Part shown: positions 9,699-22,651 of the stretch, in pieces | Layout: each line of letters opens with the position of its first letter | How positions within the stretch are numbered: position 1 is the first letter of the stretch | Assembly: GCF_029227915.1 (NCBI RefSeq) | Contig: NC_079878.1 | Span: 29,105,501 to 29,169,500 of the forward strand | DNA from: Hydractinia symbiolongicarpus | Lineage: Eukaryota > Cnidaria > Hydrozoa > Anthoathecata > Hydractiniidae | DNA length: 64,000 nucleotides | Direction of reading: 5' to 3' | Position numbers and translations under genes: made by a program | The notes under the pieces: generated by a model | Databases searched by the model: none | What the model saw: only the letters and a program-made list of their open reading frames with translations | Told to the model about the DNA's origin: nothing

Positions 9699-12400
9699 CG
9701 TCTCATCAAAAATGAAAACATTTTTGAAAACTACAAGTCTCACGCGTTTTAGTGGTGAAAAGACAATTTAAAAAATCGTTCTGGAAATGAGTTTACTCAC
9801 AGGGTACGTTCTTTGTATATACTCGGCTATATGGGCCAAGCCCGGGATTTACGGGAAATCGCGGGTTTTTGTTTGCCGGCGATTAAACTTCTTATATTCA
9901 GCGTCTCATCAAAAATGAAAACATTTTTGAAAACTACAAGTCTCATGCGATTTAGTGGTGAAAAGTTAATTTAAAAAATCGTTCTGGAAATGAGTTTACT
10001 CACAGGGTACATTATTTGTATATACTCGACTATACGGGCCAAGCCCGGGATTTACGGGAAATCGCGGGTTTTCGTTTGCGGGCGATTAAACATATTTTAT
10101 TCAGCGTCTTATCAAAAATGAAAACATTTTTGAAAACTACAAGTCTCATGCGTTTTAGTGGTGAAAAGATAATTTAAAAAATCGTTCTGGAAATGAGTTT
10201 ACTCCCTGCGTATTTTCTTTGTATACTTTTGACTATACGGGCCGAGTCCGGGATTAACGGGAAATCGCGGGTTTTTGTTTGCCGGCGATTAAACTTCTTA
10301 TATTCAGCGTCTCATCAAAAATGAAAACATTTTTGAAAACTACAAGTCTCACGCGTTTTAGTGGTGAAAAGATAATTTAAAAAATCGTTCTGGAAATGAG
10401 TTTACTCCCTGCGTATTTTTTTTGTATACTTTTGACTATACGGGCCGAGTCCGGGATTTACGGGAAATTGCGGGTTTTTGTTTGCCGGCGATTAAACATC
10501 TTTTATTCAGCGTCTCATAAAAAATGAAAACATTTTTGAAAACTACAAGTCTCATGCGTTTTAGTGGTGAAAAGATAATTTAAAAAATCGTTCTGGAAAT
10601 GAGTTTACTCCCTGCGTATTTTCTTTGTATACTTTTGACTATACGGGCCGAGTCCGGGATTAACGGGAAATCGCGGGTTTTTGTTTGCCGGCGATTAAAC
10701 TTCTTATATTCAGCGTCTCATCAAAAATGAAAACATTTTTGAAAACTACAAGTCTCACGCGTTTTAGTGGTGAAAAGACAATTTAAAAAATCGTTCTGGA
10801 AATGAGTTTACTCACAGGGTACGTTCTTTGTATATACTCGACTATATGGGCCAAGCCCGGGATTTACGGGAAATCGCGGGTTTTTGTTTGCCGGCGATTA
10901 AACTTCTTATATTCAGCGTCTCATCAAAAATGAAAACATTTTTGAAAACTACAAGTCTCATGCGATTTAGTGGTGAAAAGATAATTTAAAAAATCGTTCT
11001 GGAAATGAGTTTACTCACAGGGTACATTCTTTGTATATACTCGACTATACGGGCCAAGCCCGGGATTTACGGGAAATCGCGGGTTTTTGTTTGCCGGCGA
11101 TTAAACTTCTTATATTCAGCGTCTCATCAAAAATGAAAACATTTTTGAAAACTACAAGTCTCATGCGTTTTAGTGGTGAAAAATAATTTAAAAAATCGTT
11201 CGGGAAATGAGTTTACTCCCTGGGTACTTTCTTTGTATACTTTTGACTATACGGGCCGAGTCCGGGATTTACGGGAAATCGCGGGTTTTCGTTTGCGGGC
11301 GATTAAACATATTTTATTCAGCGTCTTATCAAAAATGAAAACATTTTTGAAAACTACAAGTCTCATGCGTTTTAGTGGTGAAAAGATAATTTAAAAAATC
11401 GTTCTGGAAATGAGTTTACTCCCTGCGTATTTTCTTTGTATACTTTTGACTATACGGGCAGAGTCCGGGATTAACGGGAAATCGCGAGTTTTTGTTTGCC
11501 GGCGATTAAACTTCTTATATTCAGCGTCTCATCAAAAATGAAAACATTTTTGAAAACTACAAGTCTCACGCGTTTTAGTGGTGAAAAGACAATTTAAAAA
11601 ATCGTTCTGGAAATGAGTTTACTCACAGGGTACGTTCTTTGTATATACTCAACTATATGGGCCAAGCCCGGGATTTACGGGAAATCGCGGGTTTTTGTTT
11701 GCCGGCGATTAAACTTCTTATATTCAGCGTCTCATCAAAAATGAAAACATTTTTGAAAACTACAAGTCTCATGCGATTTAGTGGTGAAAAGATAATTTAA
11801 AAAATCGTTCTGGAAATGAGTTTACTCACAGGGTACATTCTTTGTATATACTCGACTATACGGGCCAAGCCCGGGATTTACGGGAAATCGCGGGTTTTTG
11901 TTTGCCGGCGATTAAACTTCTTATATTCAGCGTCTCATCAAAAATGAAAACATTTTTGAAAACTACAAGTCTCATGCGTTTTAGTGGTGAAAAAATAATT
12001 TAAAAAATCGTTCGGGAAATGAGTTTACTCCCTGGGTACTTTCTTTGTATACTTTTGACTATACGGGCCGAGTCCGGGATTTACGGGAAATCGCGGGTTT
12101 TCGTTTGCGGGCGATTAAACATATTTTATTCAGCGTCTTATCAAAAATGAAAACATTTTTGAAAACTACAAGTCTCATGCGTTTTAGTGGTGAAAAGATA
12201 ATTTAAAAAATCGTTCTGGAAATGAGTTTACTCCCTGCGTATTTTCTTTGTATACTTTTGACTATACGGGCAGAGTCCGGGATTAACGGGAAATCGCGAG
12301 TTTTTGTTTGCCGGCGATTAAACTTCTTATATTCAGCGTCTCATCAAAAATGAAAACATTTTTGAAAACTACAAGTCTCATGCGTTTTAGTGGTGAAAAG
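9699..12400. repeat. 4-mer HOR zone (812 bp units)
   Basis: GGGTACGTTC recurs at 8990, 9802, 10817 and 11628, giving spacings of 812, 1015 and 811 bp. GGGCAGAGTCC recurs at 11456 and 12268 (812 bp). The 811-bp spacing is explained by one A lost near 11183. A hybrid monomer near 10010-10130 joins the GGCCAAGC front half to the GTTTGCGGGCG back half. No gene is present. Confidence 0.75.
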
Positions 12401-15400
12401 ATAATTTAAAAAATCGTTCTGGAAATGAGTTTACTCCCTGCGTATTTTCTTTGTATACTTTTGACTATACGGGTCGAGTCCGGGATTAACGGGAAATCGC
12501 GGGTTTTTGTTTGCCGGCGATTAAACTTCTTATATTCAGCGTCTCATCAAAATTGAAAACATTTTTGAAAACTACAAGTCTCACGCGTTTTAGTGGTGAA
12601 AAGATAATTTAAAAAATCGTTCTGGAAATGAGTTTACTCACAGGGTACTTTCTTTGTATATACTCGACTATACGGGCCAAGCCCGGGATTTACGGGAAAT
12701 CGCGGGTTTTTGTTTGCCGGCGATTAAACTTCTTATATTCAGCGTCTCATCAAAAATGAAAACATTTTTGAAAACTACAAGTCTCATGCCATTTAGTGGT
12801 GAAACAATAATTTAAAAAATCGTTCGGGAAATGAGTTTACTCCCTGCATATTTTCTTTGTATACTTTTGACTATACGGGCCGAGTCCGGGATTAACGGGA
12901 AATCGCGGGTTTTCGTTTGCCGGCGATTAAACTTTTTTTATTCCGCGTCTCAGCAAAAATGAAAACATTTTTGAAAACTACAAGTCTCGTGCGTTTTAGT
13001 GGTGAAAAGATAATTTAAAAAATCGTTCTGGAAATGAGTTTACTCACAGGGTACTTTCTTTGTATATACTCGACTATACGGGCCAAGCACGGAATTTACG
13101 GGAAATCGCGGGTTTTCGTTTGCCGGCGATTAAACTTCTTATATTCAGCGTCTCATCAAAAATGAAAACATTTTTGAAAACTACAAGTCTCATGCGTTTT
13201 TGTGGTGAAAAAATAATTTAAAAAATCGTTCGAGAAATAAGTTTACTCCCTGGGTACTTTCTTTGTATACTTTTGACTATACGGGCCCAGTCCGGGATTT
13301 ACGGGAAATCGCGGGTTTTCGTTTGCCGGCGATTAAACATCTTTTATTCAGCGCTCATCAAAAATGAAAACATTTTTGAAAATTACAAGTCTCATGCGTT
13401 TTAGTGGTGAAAAGATAATTTAAAAAATCGTTCTGGAAATGAGTTTACTCCTTGCGTATTTTCTTTGTAAACTTTTGACTATACGGGCCGAGTCCGGGAT
13501 TAACGAGAAATCGTGGGTTTTCGTTTGCCGGCGATTAAACTTCTTTTATTCCGCGTCTCATCAAAAATGAAAACATTTTTGAAAACTACAAGTCTCGTGC
13601 GTTTTAGTGGTGAAAAGATAATTTAAAAAATCGTTCTGGAAATGAGTTTACTCACAGGGTACTTTCTTTGTATGTACTCGACTATACGGGCCAAGCACGG
13701 GATTTACGGGAAATCGCGGGTTTTTGTTTGCCGGCGATTAAACTTCTTATATTCAGCGTCTTATCAAAAATAAAAACATTTTTGAAAACTACAAGTCTCA
13801 TGCGTTTTAGTGGTGAAAAAATAATTTAGAAAATCGTTTCGGGAAATGAGTTTACTCACAGGGTACTTTCTTTGTATACATTCGACTATACGGACAAGCC
13901 CGGGATTTAGGGGAAATCGCGGGTTTTCGTTTGCCGGCGATTAAACTTCTTTCATTAAGCGTCTCATCAAAAATGAAAACATTCCTGAAAACTACAAGTC
14001 TCATGCGTTTTAGTGGTGAAAAGATAATTTAAAAATTCGTTCTGGAAATGAGTTTACTCCCTGCGTATTTTCTTTGTATACTTTTGACTATACGGGCCGA
14101 GTCCGGGATTAACGGGAAATCGTGGGTTTTTGTTTGCCGGCGATTAAACTTCTTATATTCAGCGTCTCATCAAAAATGAAAACATTTTTGAAAACTACAA
14201 GTCTCATGCGTTTTAGTGGTGAAAAAATAATTTAAAAAATCGTTCTGGAAATGAGTTTACTCCCTGGGTACTTTCTTTGTATACTTTTGACTATACGGGC
14301 CGAGTCCGGGATTTACGGGAAATTGCGGGTTTTCGATTGCCGGCGATTAAACATCTTTTATTCAGCGTCTCATCAAAAATGAAAACATTTTTGAAAACTA
14401 CAAGTCTCATGCGTTTTAGTGGTGAAAAGATAATTTAAAAAATCGTTCTGGAAATGAGTTTACTCCCTGCGTATTTTCTTTGTATACTTTTGACTATACG
14501 GGCCGAGTCCGGGATTAACGGGAAATCGTGGGTTTTTGTTTGCCGGCGATTAAACTTCTTATATTCAGCGTCCCATCAAAAATGAAAACATTTTTGAAAA
14601 CTACAAGTCTCATGCGTTTTAGTGGTGAAAAAATAATTTAAAAAATCGTTCTGGAAATGAGTTTACTCCCTGGGTACTTTCTTTGTATACTTTTGACTAT
14701 ACGGGCCGAGTCCGGGATTTACGGGAAATTGCGGGTTTTCGTTTGCCGGCGATTAAACATCTTTTATTCAGCGTCTCATCAAAAATGAAAACATTTTTAA
14801 AAACTACAAGTCTCATGCGTTTTAGTGGTGAAAAAATAATTTAAAAAATCGTTCAGGAAATGAGTTTACTCACAGGGTACTTTCTTTGTATACATTCGAC
14901 TATACGGGCCAAGCCCGGGATTTACGGGAAATCGCGGGTTTTCGTTTGCCGGCGATTAAACTTCTTTCATTAAGCGTCTCATCAAAAATGAAAACATTCC
15001 TGAAAACTACAAGTCTCATGCGTTTTAGTGGTGAAAAAATAATTTAAAAAATCGTTCGGGAAATGAGTTTACTCCCTGGGTACTTTCTTTGTATACTTTT
15101 GACTATACGGGCCGAGTCCGGGATTTACGGGAAATCGCGGGTTTTCGTTTGCCGGCGATTAAACATCTTTTATTCAGCGTCTCATCAAAAATGAAAACAT
15201 TTTTGAAAACTACAAGTCTCATGCGTTTTAGTGGTGAAAAGATAATTTAAAAAATCGTTCTGGAAATGAGTTTACTTACACGGTACTTTCTTTGTATGTA
15301 CTCGACTATACGGGCCAAGCACGGGATTTACGGGAAATCGCGGGTTTTTGTTTGCCGGCGATTAAACTTCTTATATTCAGCGTCTTATCAAAAATGAAAA

Positions 15401-15580
15401 CATTTTTGAAAACTACAAGTCTCATGCGTTTTAGTGGTGAAAAAATAATTTAGAAAATCGTTTCGGGAAATGAGTTTACTCACAGGGTACTTTCTTTGTA
15501 TACATTCGACTATACGGACAAGCCCGGGATTTACGGGAAATCGCGGGTTTTCGTTTGCCGGCGATTAAACTTCTTTTATT
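12400..15580. repeat. Transition zone with mixed monomers
   Basis: The higher-order pattern is less regular here and two sub-types appear for the first time: TTATTCCGCG (from about 12940) and TTCATTAAGCG with CATTCCTGA (from about 13951). The GTATGTACTCG variant also starts here (about 13671). A dimer (406 bp) is tandemly repeated around 14040-14850, marked by CGTGGGTTTTTG at 14121 and 14527. Small indels are relatively frequent, for example CGGACAAGCC (about 13891) and ATCGTTTCGGG (about 13835). No gene is present. Confidence 0.7.
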
Positions 15581-16870
15581 AAGCGTCTCATCAAAAATGA
15601 AAACATTCCTGAAAACTACAAGTCTCATGCGTTTTAGTGGTGAAAAAATAATTTAAAAAATCGTTCGGGAAATGAGTTTACTTCCTGGGTACTTTCTTTG
15701 TATACTTTTGACTATACGGGCCGAGTCCGGGATTTACGGGAAATTGCGGGTTTTCGTTTGCCGGCGATTAAACATCTTTTATTCAGCGTCTCATCAAAAA
15801 TTAAAACATTTTTGAAAACTACAAGTCTCATGCGTTTTAGTGGTGAAAAGATAATTTAAAAAATCGTTCTGGAAATGAGTTTACTCCCTGTGTATTTTCT
15901 TTGTATACTTTTGACTATACGGGCCGAGTCCGGGATTAACGGGAAATCGCGGGTTTTTGTTTGCCGGCGATTAAACTTCTTATATTCAGCGTCTCATCAA
16001 AAATGAAAACAATTTTGAAAACTACAAGTCTCATGCGTTTTAGTGGTGAAAAAATAATTTAAAAAATCGATCGGGAAATGAGTTTTCTCACAGGGTACTT
16101 TCTTTGTATGCGTTCGACTATACGGGCCAAGCCCGGGATTTACGGGAAATCGCGGGTTTTCGTTTGCCGGCGATTAAACTTCTTTCATTAAGCGTCTCAT
16201 CAAAAATGAAAACATTCCTGAAAACTACAAGTCTCATGCGTTTTAGTGGTGAAAAAATAATTTAAAAAATCGTTCGGGAAATGAGTTTACTTCCTGGGTA
16301 CTTTCTTTGTATACTTTTGACTATACGGGCCGAGTCCGGGATTTACGGGAAATTGCGGGTTTTCGTTTGCCGGCGATTAAACATCTTTTATTCAGCGTCT
16401 CATCAAAAATTAAAACATTTTTGAAAACTACAAGTCTCATGCGTTTTAGTGGTGAAAAGATAATTTAAAAAATCGTTCTGGAAATGAGTTTACTCCCTGT
16501 GTATTTTCTTTGTATACTTTTGACTATACGGGCCGAGTCCGGGATTAACGGGAAATCGCGGGTTTTTGTTTGCCGGCGATTAAACTTCTTATATTCAGCG
16601 TCTCATCAAAAATGAAAACAATTTTGAAAACTACAAGTCTCATGCGTTTTAGTGGTGAAAAAATAATTTAAAAAATCGATCGGGAAATGAGTTTTCTCAC
16701 AGGGTACTTTCTTTGTATGCGTTCGACTATACGGGCCAAGCCCGGGATTTACGGGAAATCGCGGGTTTTCGTTTGCCGGCGATTAAACTTCTTTCATTAA
16801 GCGTCTCATCAAAAATGAAAACATTCCTGAAAACTACAAGTCTCATGCGTTTTAGTGGTGAAAAAATAAT
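15580..16870. repeat. Tandem duplication of a 3-mer (609 bp)
   Basis: Rare markers repeat at exactly 609 bp: CTTCCTGGGTAC at 15681 and 16290, and ATCGATCGGG at 16066 and 16675. The copies also share TTTTCTCACAGGG and GTATGCGTTCG, which I did not see elsewhere. The duplicated unit contains one monomer of each of three sub-types. Confidence 0.8.
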
Positions 16871-19800
16871 TAAAAAATCGTTCGGGAAATGAGTTTACTC
16901 CCTGGGTACTCTCTTTGTATACTTTTGACTATACGGACCGAGTCCGGGATTTACGGGAAGTTGCGGGTTTTCGTTTGCCGGCGATTAAACTTCTTTTATT
17001 CCGCGTCTCATTAAAAATGAAAACATTTTTGAAAACTACAAGTCTCATGCGATTTAGTGGTGAAACAATAATTTAAAAAATCGTTCGGGAAATGAGTTTA
17101 CTCACAGGGTACTTTCTTTGTATACATTTGACTATACGGGCCAAGCCCGGGATTTACGGGAAATCGCGGGTTTTCGTTTGCCGGCGATTAAACTTCTTTC
17201 ATTAAGCTTCTCATCAAAAATGAAAACATTCCTGAAAACTACAAGTCTCATGCGTTTTAGTGACGAAAAAATAATTTAAAAAATCGTTCGGGAAATGAGT
17301 TTAATCCCTGGGTACTTTCTTTGTATACTTTTGACTATACGGGCCGAGTCCGGGATTTACGGGAAATCGCGGGTTTTCGTTTGCCGGCGATTAAACATCT
17401 TTTATTCAGCGTCTCATCAAAAATGAAAACATTTTTGAAAACTACAAGTCTCATGCGTTTTAGTGGTGAAAAAATAATTTAAAAAATCGTTCGGGAAATG
17501 AGTTTACTCACAGGGTACTTTCTTTGTATACATTCGACTATACGGGCCAAGCCCGGGATTTACGGGAAATCGCGGGTTTTCGTTTGCCGGCGATTAAACT
17601 TCTTTCATTAAGCGTCTCATCAAAAATGAAAACATTCCTGAAAACTACAAGTCTCGTGGCTTTTAGTGGTGAAAAAATAATAAAAAAATCGTTCGGGAAA
17701 TGAGTTTACTCACAGGGTACTTTCTTTGTATGTACTCGACTATACGGGCCAAGCACGGGATTTACGGGAAATCGCGGGTTTTTGTTTGCCGGCGATTAAA
17801 CTTCTTATATTCAGCGTCTCATCAAAAATGATAACATTTTTGAAAACTACAAGTCTCATGCGATTTAGTGGTGAAACAATAATTTAAAAAATCGTTCGGG
17901 AAATGAGTTTACTCACAGGGTACTTTCTTTGTATACATTCGACTATACGGGCCAAGCCCGGGATTTACGGGAAATCGGGGGTTTTCGTTTGCCGGCGATT
18001 AAACTTCTTTCATTAAGCGTCTCATCAAAAATGAAAACATTCCTGAAAACTACAAGTCTCATGCGTTTTAGTGGTGAAAAAATAATTTAAAAAATCGTTC
18101 GGGAAATGAGTTTACTCCCTGGGTACTTTCTTTGTATACTTTTGACTATACGGGCCGAGTCCGGGATTAACGGGAATTCGCGGGTTTTCGTTTGCCGGCG
18201 ATTAAACTTCTTTTATTCAGCGTCTCATCAAAAATGAAAACATTTTTGAAAACTACAAGTCTCATGCGTTTTATTGGTGAAAAGATAATTTAAAAAATCG
18301 TTCTGGAAATGAGTTTACTCCCTGTGTATTTTCTTTGTATACTTTTGACTATACGGGCCGAGTCCGGGATTAACGGGAAATCGCGGGTTTTTGTTTGCCG
18401 GCGATTAAACTTCTTATATTCAGCGTCTCATCAAAAATGAAAACATTTTTGAAAACTACAAGTCTCATGCGTTTTAGTGGTGAAAAAATAATTTAAAAAA
18501 TCGTTCGGGAAATGAGTTTACTCACAGGGTACTTTCTTTGTATACATTCGACTATACGGGCCAAGCCCGGGATTTACGGGAAATCGCGGGTTTTCGTTTG
18601 CCGGCGATTAAACTTCTTTCATTAAGCGTCTCATCAAAAATGAAAACATTCCTGAAAACTACAATTCTCGTGCGTTTTAGTGGTGAAAAAATAATTAAAA
18701 AATCGTTCGGGAAATGAGTTTACTCACAGGGTACTTTCTTTGTATGTACTCGACTATAAGGGCCAAGCACGGGATTTACGGGAAATCGCGGGTTTTTGTT
18801 TGCCGGCGATTAAACTTCTTATATTCAGCGTCTCATCAAAAATGAAAACATTTTTGAAAACTACAAGTCTCATGCGATTTAGTGGTGAAACAATAATTTA
18901 AAAAATCGTTCGGGAAATGAGTTTACTCACAGGGTACTTTCTTTGTATACATTCGACTATACGGGCCAAGCCCGGGATTTACGGGAAATCGCGGGTTTTC
19001 GTTTGCCGGCGATTAAACTTCTTTCGTTAAGCGTCTCATCAAAAATGAAAACATTCCTGAAAACTACAAGTCTCATGCGTTTTAGTGGTGAAAAAATAAT
19101 TTAAAAAATCGTTCGGGAAATGAGTTTACTCCCTGGGTACTTTCTTTGTATACTTTTGACTATACGGGCCGAGTCCGGGATTTACGGGAAATCGCGGGTT
19201 TTCGTTTGCCGGCGATTAAACATCTTTTATTCAGCGTCTCATCAAAAATGAAAACATTTTTGAAAACTACAAGTCTCATGCGTTTTAGTGGTGAAAAGAT
19301 ACTTTAAAAAATCGTTCTGGAAATGAGTTTACTCCCTGCGTATTTTCTTTGTATACATTCGACTATACGGGCCAAGCCCGGGATTTACGGGAAATCGCGG
19401 GTTTTCGTTTGCCGGCGATTAAACTTCTTTCATTAAGCGTCTCATCAAAAATGAAAACATTCCTGAAAACTACAAGTCTCATGCGTTTTAGTGGTGAAAA
19501 AATAATTTAAATAATCGTTCGGGAAATGAGTTTACTTCCTGGGTACTTTCTTTGTATACTTTTGACTATACGGGCCGAGTCCGGGATTTACGGGAAATTG
19601 CGGGTTTTCGTTTGCCGGCGATTAAACATCTTTTATTCAGCGTCTCATCAAAAATTAAAACATTTTTGGAAACTACAAGTCTCATGCGTTTTAGTGGTGA
19701 AAAGATAATTTAAAAAATCGTTCTGGAAATGAGTTTACTCCCTGTGTATTTTCTTTGTATACTTTTGACTATACGGGCCAAGCCCGGGATTTACGGGAAA

Positions 19801-22535
19801 TCGCGGGTTTTCGTTTGCCGGCCATTAAACTTCTTTCATTAAGCGTCTCATCAAAAATGAAAACATTCCTGAAAACTACAAGTCTCATGCGTTTTAGTGC
19901 TGAAAGAATAATTAAAAAATCGTTCGGGAAATGAGTTTACTCCCTGGGTACTCTCTTTGTATACTTTTGACTATACGGACCGAGTCCGGGATTTACGGGA
20001 AGTTGCGGGTTTTCGTTTGCCGGCGATTAAACTTCTTTTATTCCGCGTCTCATCAAAAATGAAAACATTTTTGAAAATTACAAGTCTCATGCGATTTAGT
20101 GGTGAAACAATAATTTAAAAAATCGTTCGGGATATGAGTTTACTCACAGGGTACTTTCTTTGTATACATTTGACTATACGGGCCAAGCCCGGGATTTACG
20201 GGAAATCGCGGGTTTTCGTTTGCCGGCGATTAAACTTCTTTCATTAAGCGTCTCATCAAAATTGAAAACATTCCTGAAAACTACAATTCTCGTGCGTTTT
20301 AGTGGTGAAAGAATAATTAAAAAATCGTTCGGGAAATGAGTTTACTCACAGGGTACTTTCTTTGTATGTACTCGACTATACGGGCCAAGCACGGGATTTA
20401 CGGGAAATCGCGGGTTTTTGTTTGCCGGCGATTAAACTTCTTATATTCAGCGTCTCATCAAAAATGAAAACATTTTTGAAAACTACAAGTCTCATGCGAT
20501 TTAGTGGTGAAACAATAATTTAAAAAATCGTTCGGGAAATGAGTTTACTCACAGGGTACTTTCTTTGTATACATTCGACTATACGGGCCAAGCCCGGGAT
20601 TTACGGGAAATCGCGGGTTTTCGTTTGCCGGCGATTAAACTTCTTTCATTAAGCGTCTCATCAAAAATGAAAACATTCCTGAAAACTACAAGTCTGATGC
20701 GTTTTAGTGGTGAAAAAATAATTTAAAAAATCGTTCGGGAAATGAGTTTACTCCCTGGGTACTTTCTTTGTATACTTTTGACTATACGGGCCGACTCCGG
20801 GATTTACGGGAAATCGCGGGTTTTCGTTTGCCGGCGATTAAACATCTTTTATTCAGCGTCTCATCAAAAATGAAAACATTTTTGAAAACTACAAGTCTCA
20901 TGCGATTTAGTGGTGAAACAATAATTTAAAAAATCGTTCGGGATATGAGTTTACTCACAGGGTACTTTCTTTGTATACATTTGACTATACGGGCCAAGCC
21001 CGGGATTTACGGGAAATCGCGGGTTTTCGTTTGCCGGCGATTAAACTTCTTTCATTAAGCGTCTCATCAAAAATGAAAACATTCCTGAAAACTACAATTC
21101 TCGTGCGTTTTAGTGGTGAAAAAATAATTAAAAAATCGTTCGGGAAATGAGTTTACTCACAGGGTACTTTCTTTGTATGTACTCGACTATACGGGCCAAG
21201 CACGGGATTTACGGGAAATCGCGGGTTTTTGTTTGCCGGCGATTAAACATCTTTTATTCAGCGTCTCATCAAAAATGAAAACATTTTTGAAAACTACAAG
21301 TCTCATGCGTTTTAGTGGTGAAAAGATACTTTAAAAAATCGTTCTGGAAATGAGTTTACTCCCTGCGTATTTTCTTTGTATACTTTTGACTATACGGGCC
21401 AAGTCCGGGATTTACGGGAAATCGCGGGTTTTCGTTTGCCGGCGATTAAACATCTTTTATTCAGCGTCTCATCAAAAATGAAAACATTTTTGAAAACTAC
21501 AAGTCTCATGCGTTTTAGTGGTGAAAAAATAATTTAGAAAATCGTTTCGGGAAATGAGTTTACTCACAGGGTACTTTCTTTGTATACATTCGACTATACG
21601 GGCCAAGCCCGGGATTTACGGGAAATCGCGGGTTTTCGTTTGCCGGCGATTAAACTTCTTTCATTAAGCGTCTCATCAAAAATGAAAACATTCCTGAAAA
21701 CTACAAGTCTCATGCGTTTTAGTGGTGAAAAAATAATTTAAATAATCGTTCGGGAAATGAGTTTACTTCCTGGGTACTTTCTTTGTATACTTTTGACTAT
21801 ACGGGCCGAGTCCGGGATTTACGGGAAATTGCGGGTTTTCGTTTGCCGGTGATTAAACATCTTTTATTCAGCGTCTCATCAAAAATTAAAACATTTTTGA
21901 AAACTACAAGTCTCATGCGTTTTAGTGGTGAAAAGATAATTTAAAAAATCGTTCTGGAAATGAGTTTACTCCCTGTGTATTTTCTTTGTATACTTTTGAC
22001 TATACGGGCCAAGCCCGGGATTTACGGGAAATCGCGGGTTTTCGTTTGCCGGCGATTAAACTTCTTTCATTAAGCGTCTCATCAAAAATGAAAACATTCC
22101 TGAAAACTACAAGTCTCATGCGTTTTAGTGCTGAAAGAATAATTAAAAAATCGTTCGGGAAATGAGTTTACTCCCTGGGTACTCTCTTTGTATACTTTTG
22201 ACTATACGGAGCGAGTCCGGGATTTACGGGAAGTTGCGGGTTTTCGTTTGCCGGCGATTAAACTTCTTTTATTCCGCGTCTCATCAAAAATGAAAACATT
22301 TTTGAAAACTACAAGTCTCATGCGATTTAGTGGTGAAACAATAATTTAAAAAATCGTTCGGGAAATGAGTTTACTCACAGGGTACTTTCTTTGTATACAT
22401 TTGACTATACGGGCCAAGCCCGGGATTTACTGGAAATCGCGGGTTTTCGTTTGCCGGCGATTAAACTTCTTTCATTAAGCGTCTCATCAAAAATGAAAAC
22501 ATTCCTGAAAACTACAAGTCTCATGCGTTTTAGTG
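16771..22535. repeat. Large HOR block, copy A (about 28 monomers)
   Basis: This block recurs directly downstream. 16771-20442 matches 22652-26323 at a constant shift of 5881 bp, and about 20633-22535 matches 27121-29023 at 6488 bp. Private variants kept in both copies include AAGCTTCTC (17205), TAGTGACGAAAA (17259), GTTTAATCCCTGG (17300), CGTGGCTTTTAG (17655), AAATCGGGGG (17972) and GCCGGCCATT (19819). Between the matching parts, about 20443-20632 (one monomer) is present only in copy A. No gene is present. Confidence 0.9.
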
Positions 22536-22651
22536 GTGAAAAGATAATTTAAAAAATCGTTCTGGAAATGAGTTTACTCCCTGCGTATTTTCTTTGTATA
22601 CTTTTGACTATACGGGCCGAGTCCGGGATTAACGGGAAATCGCGGGTTTTT

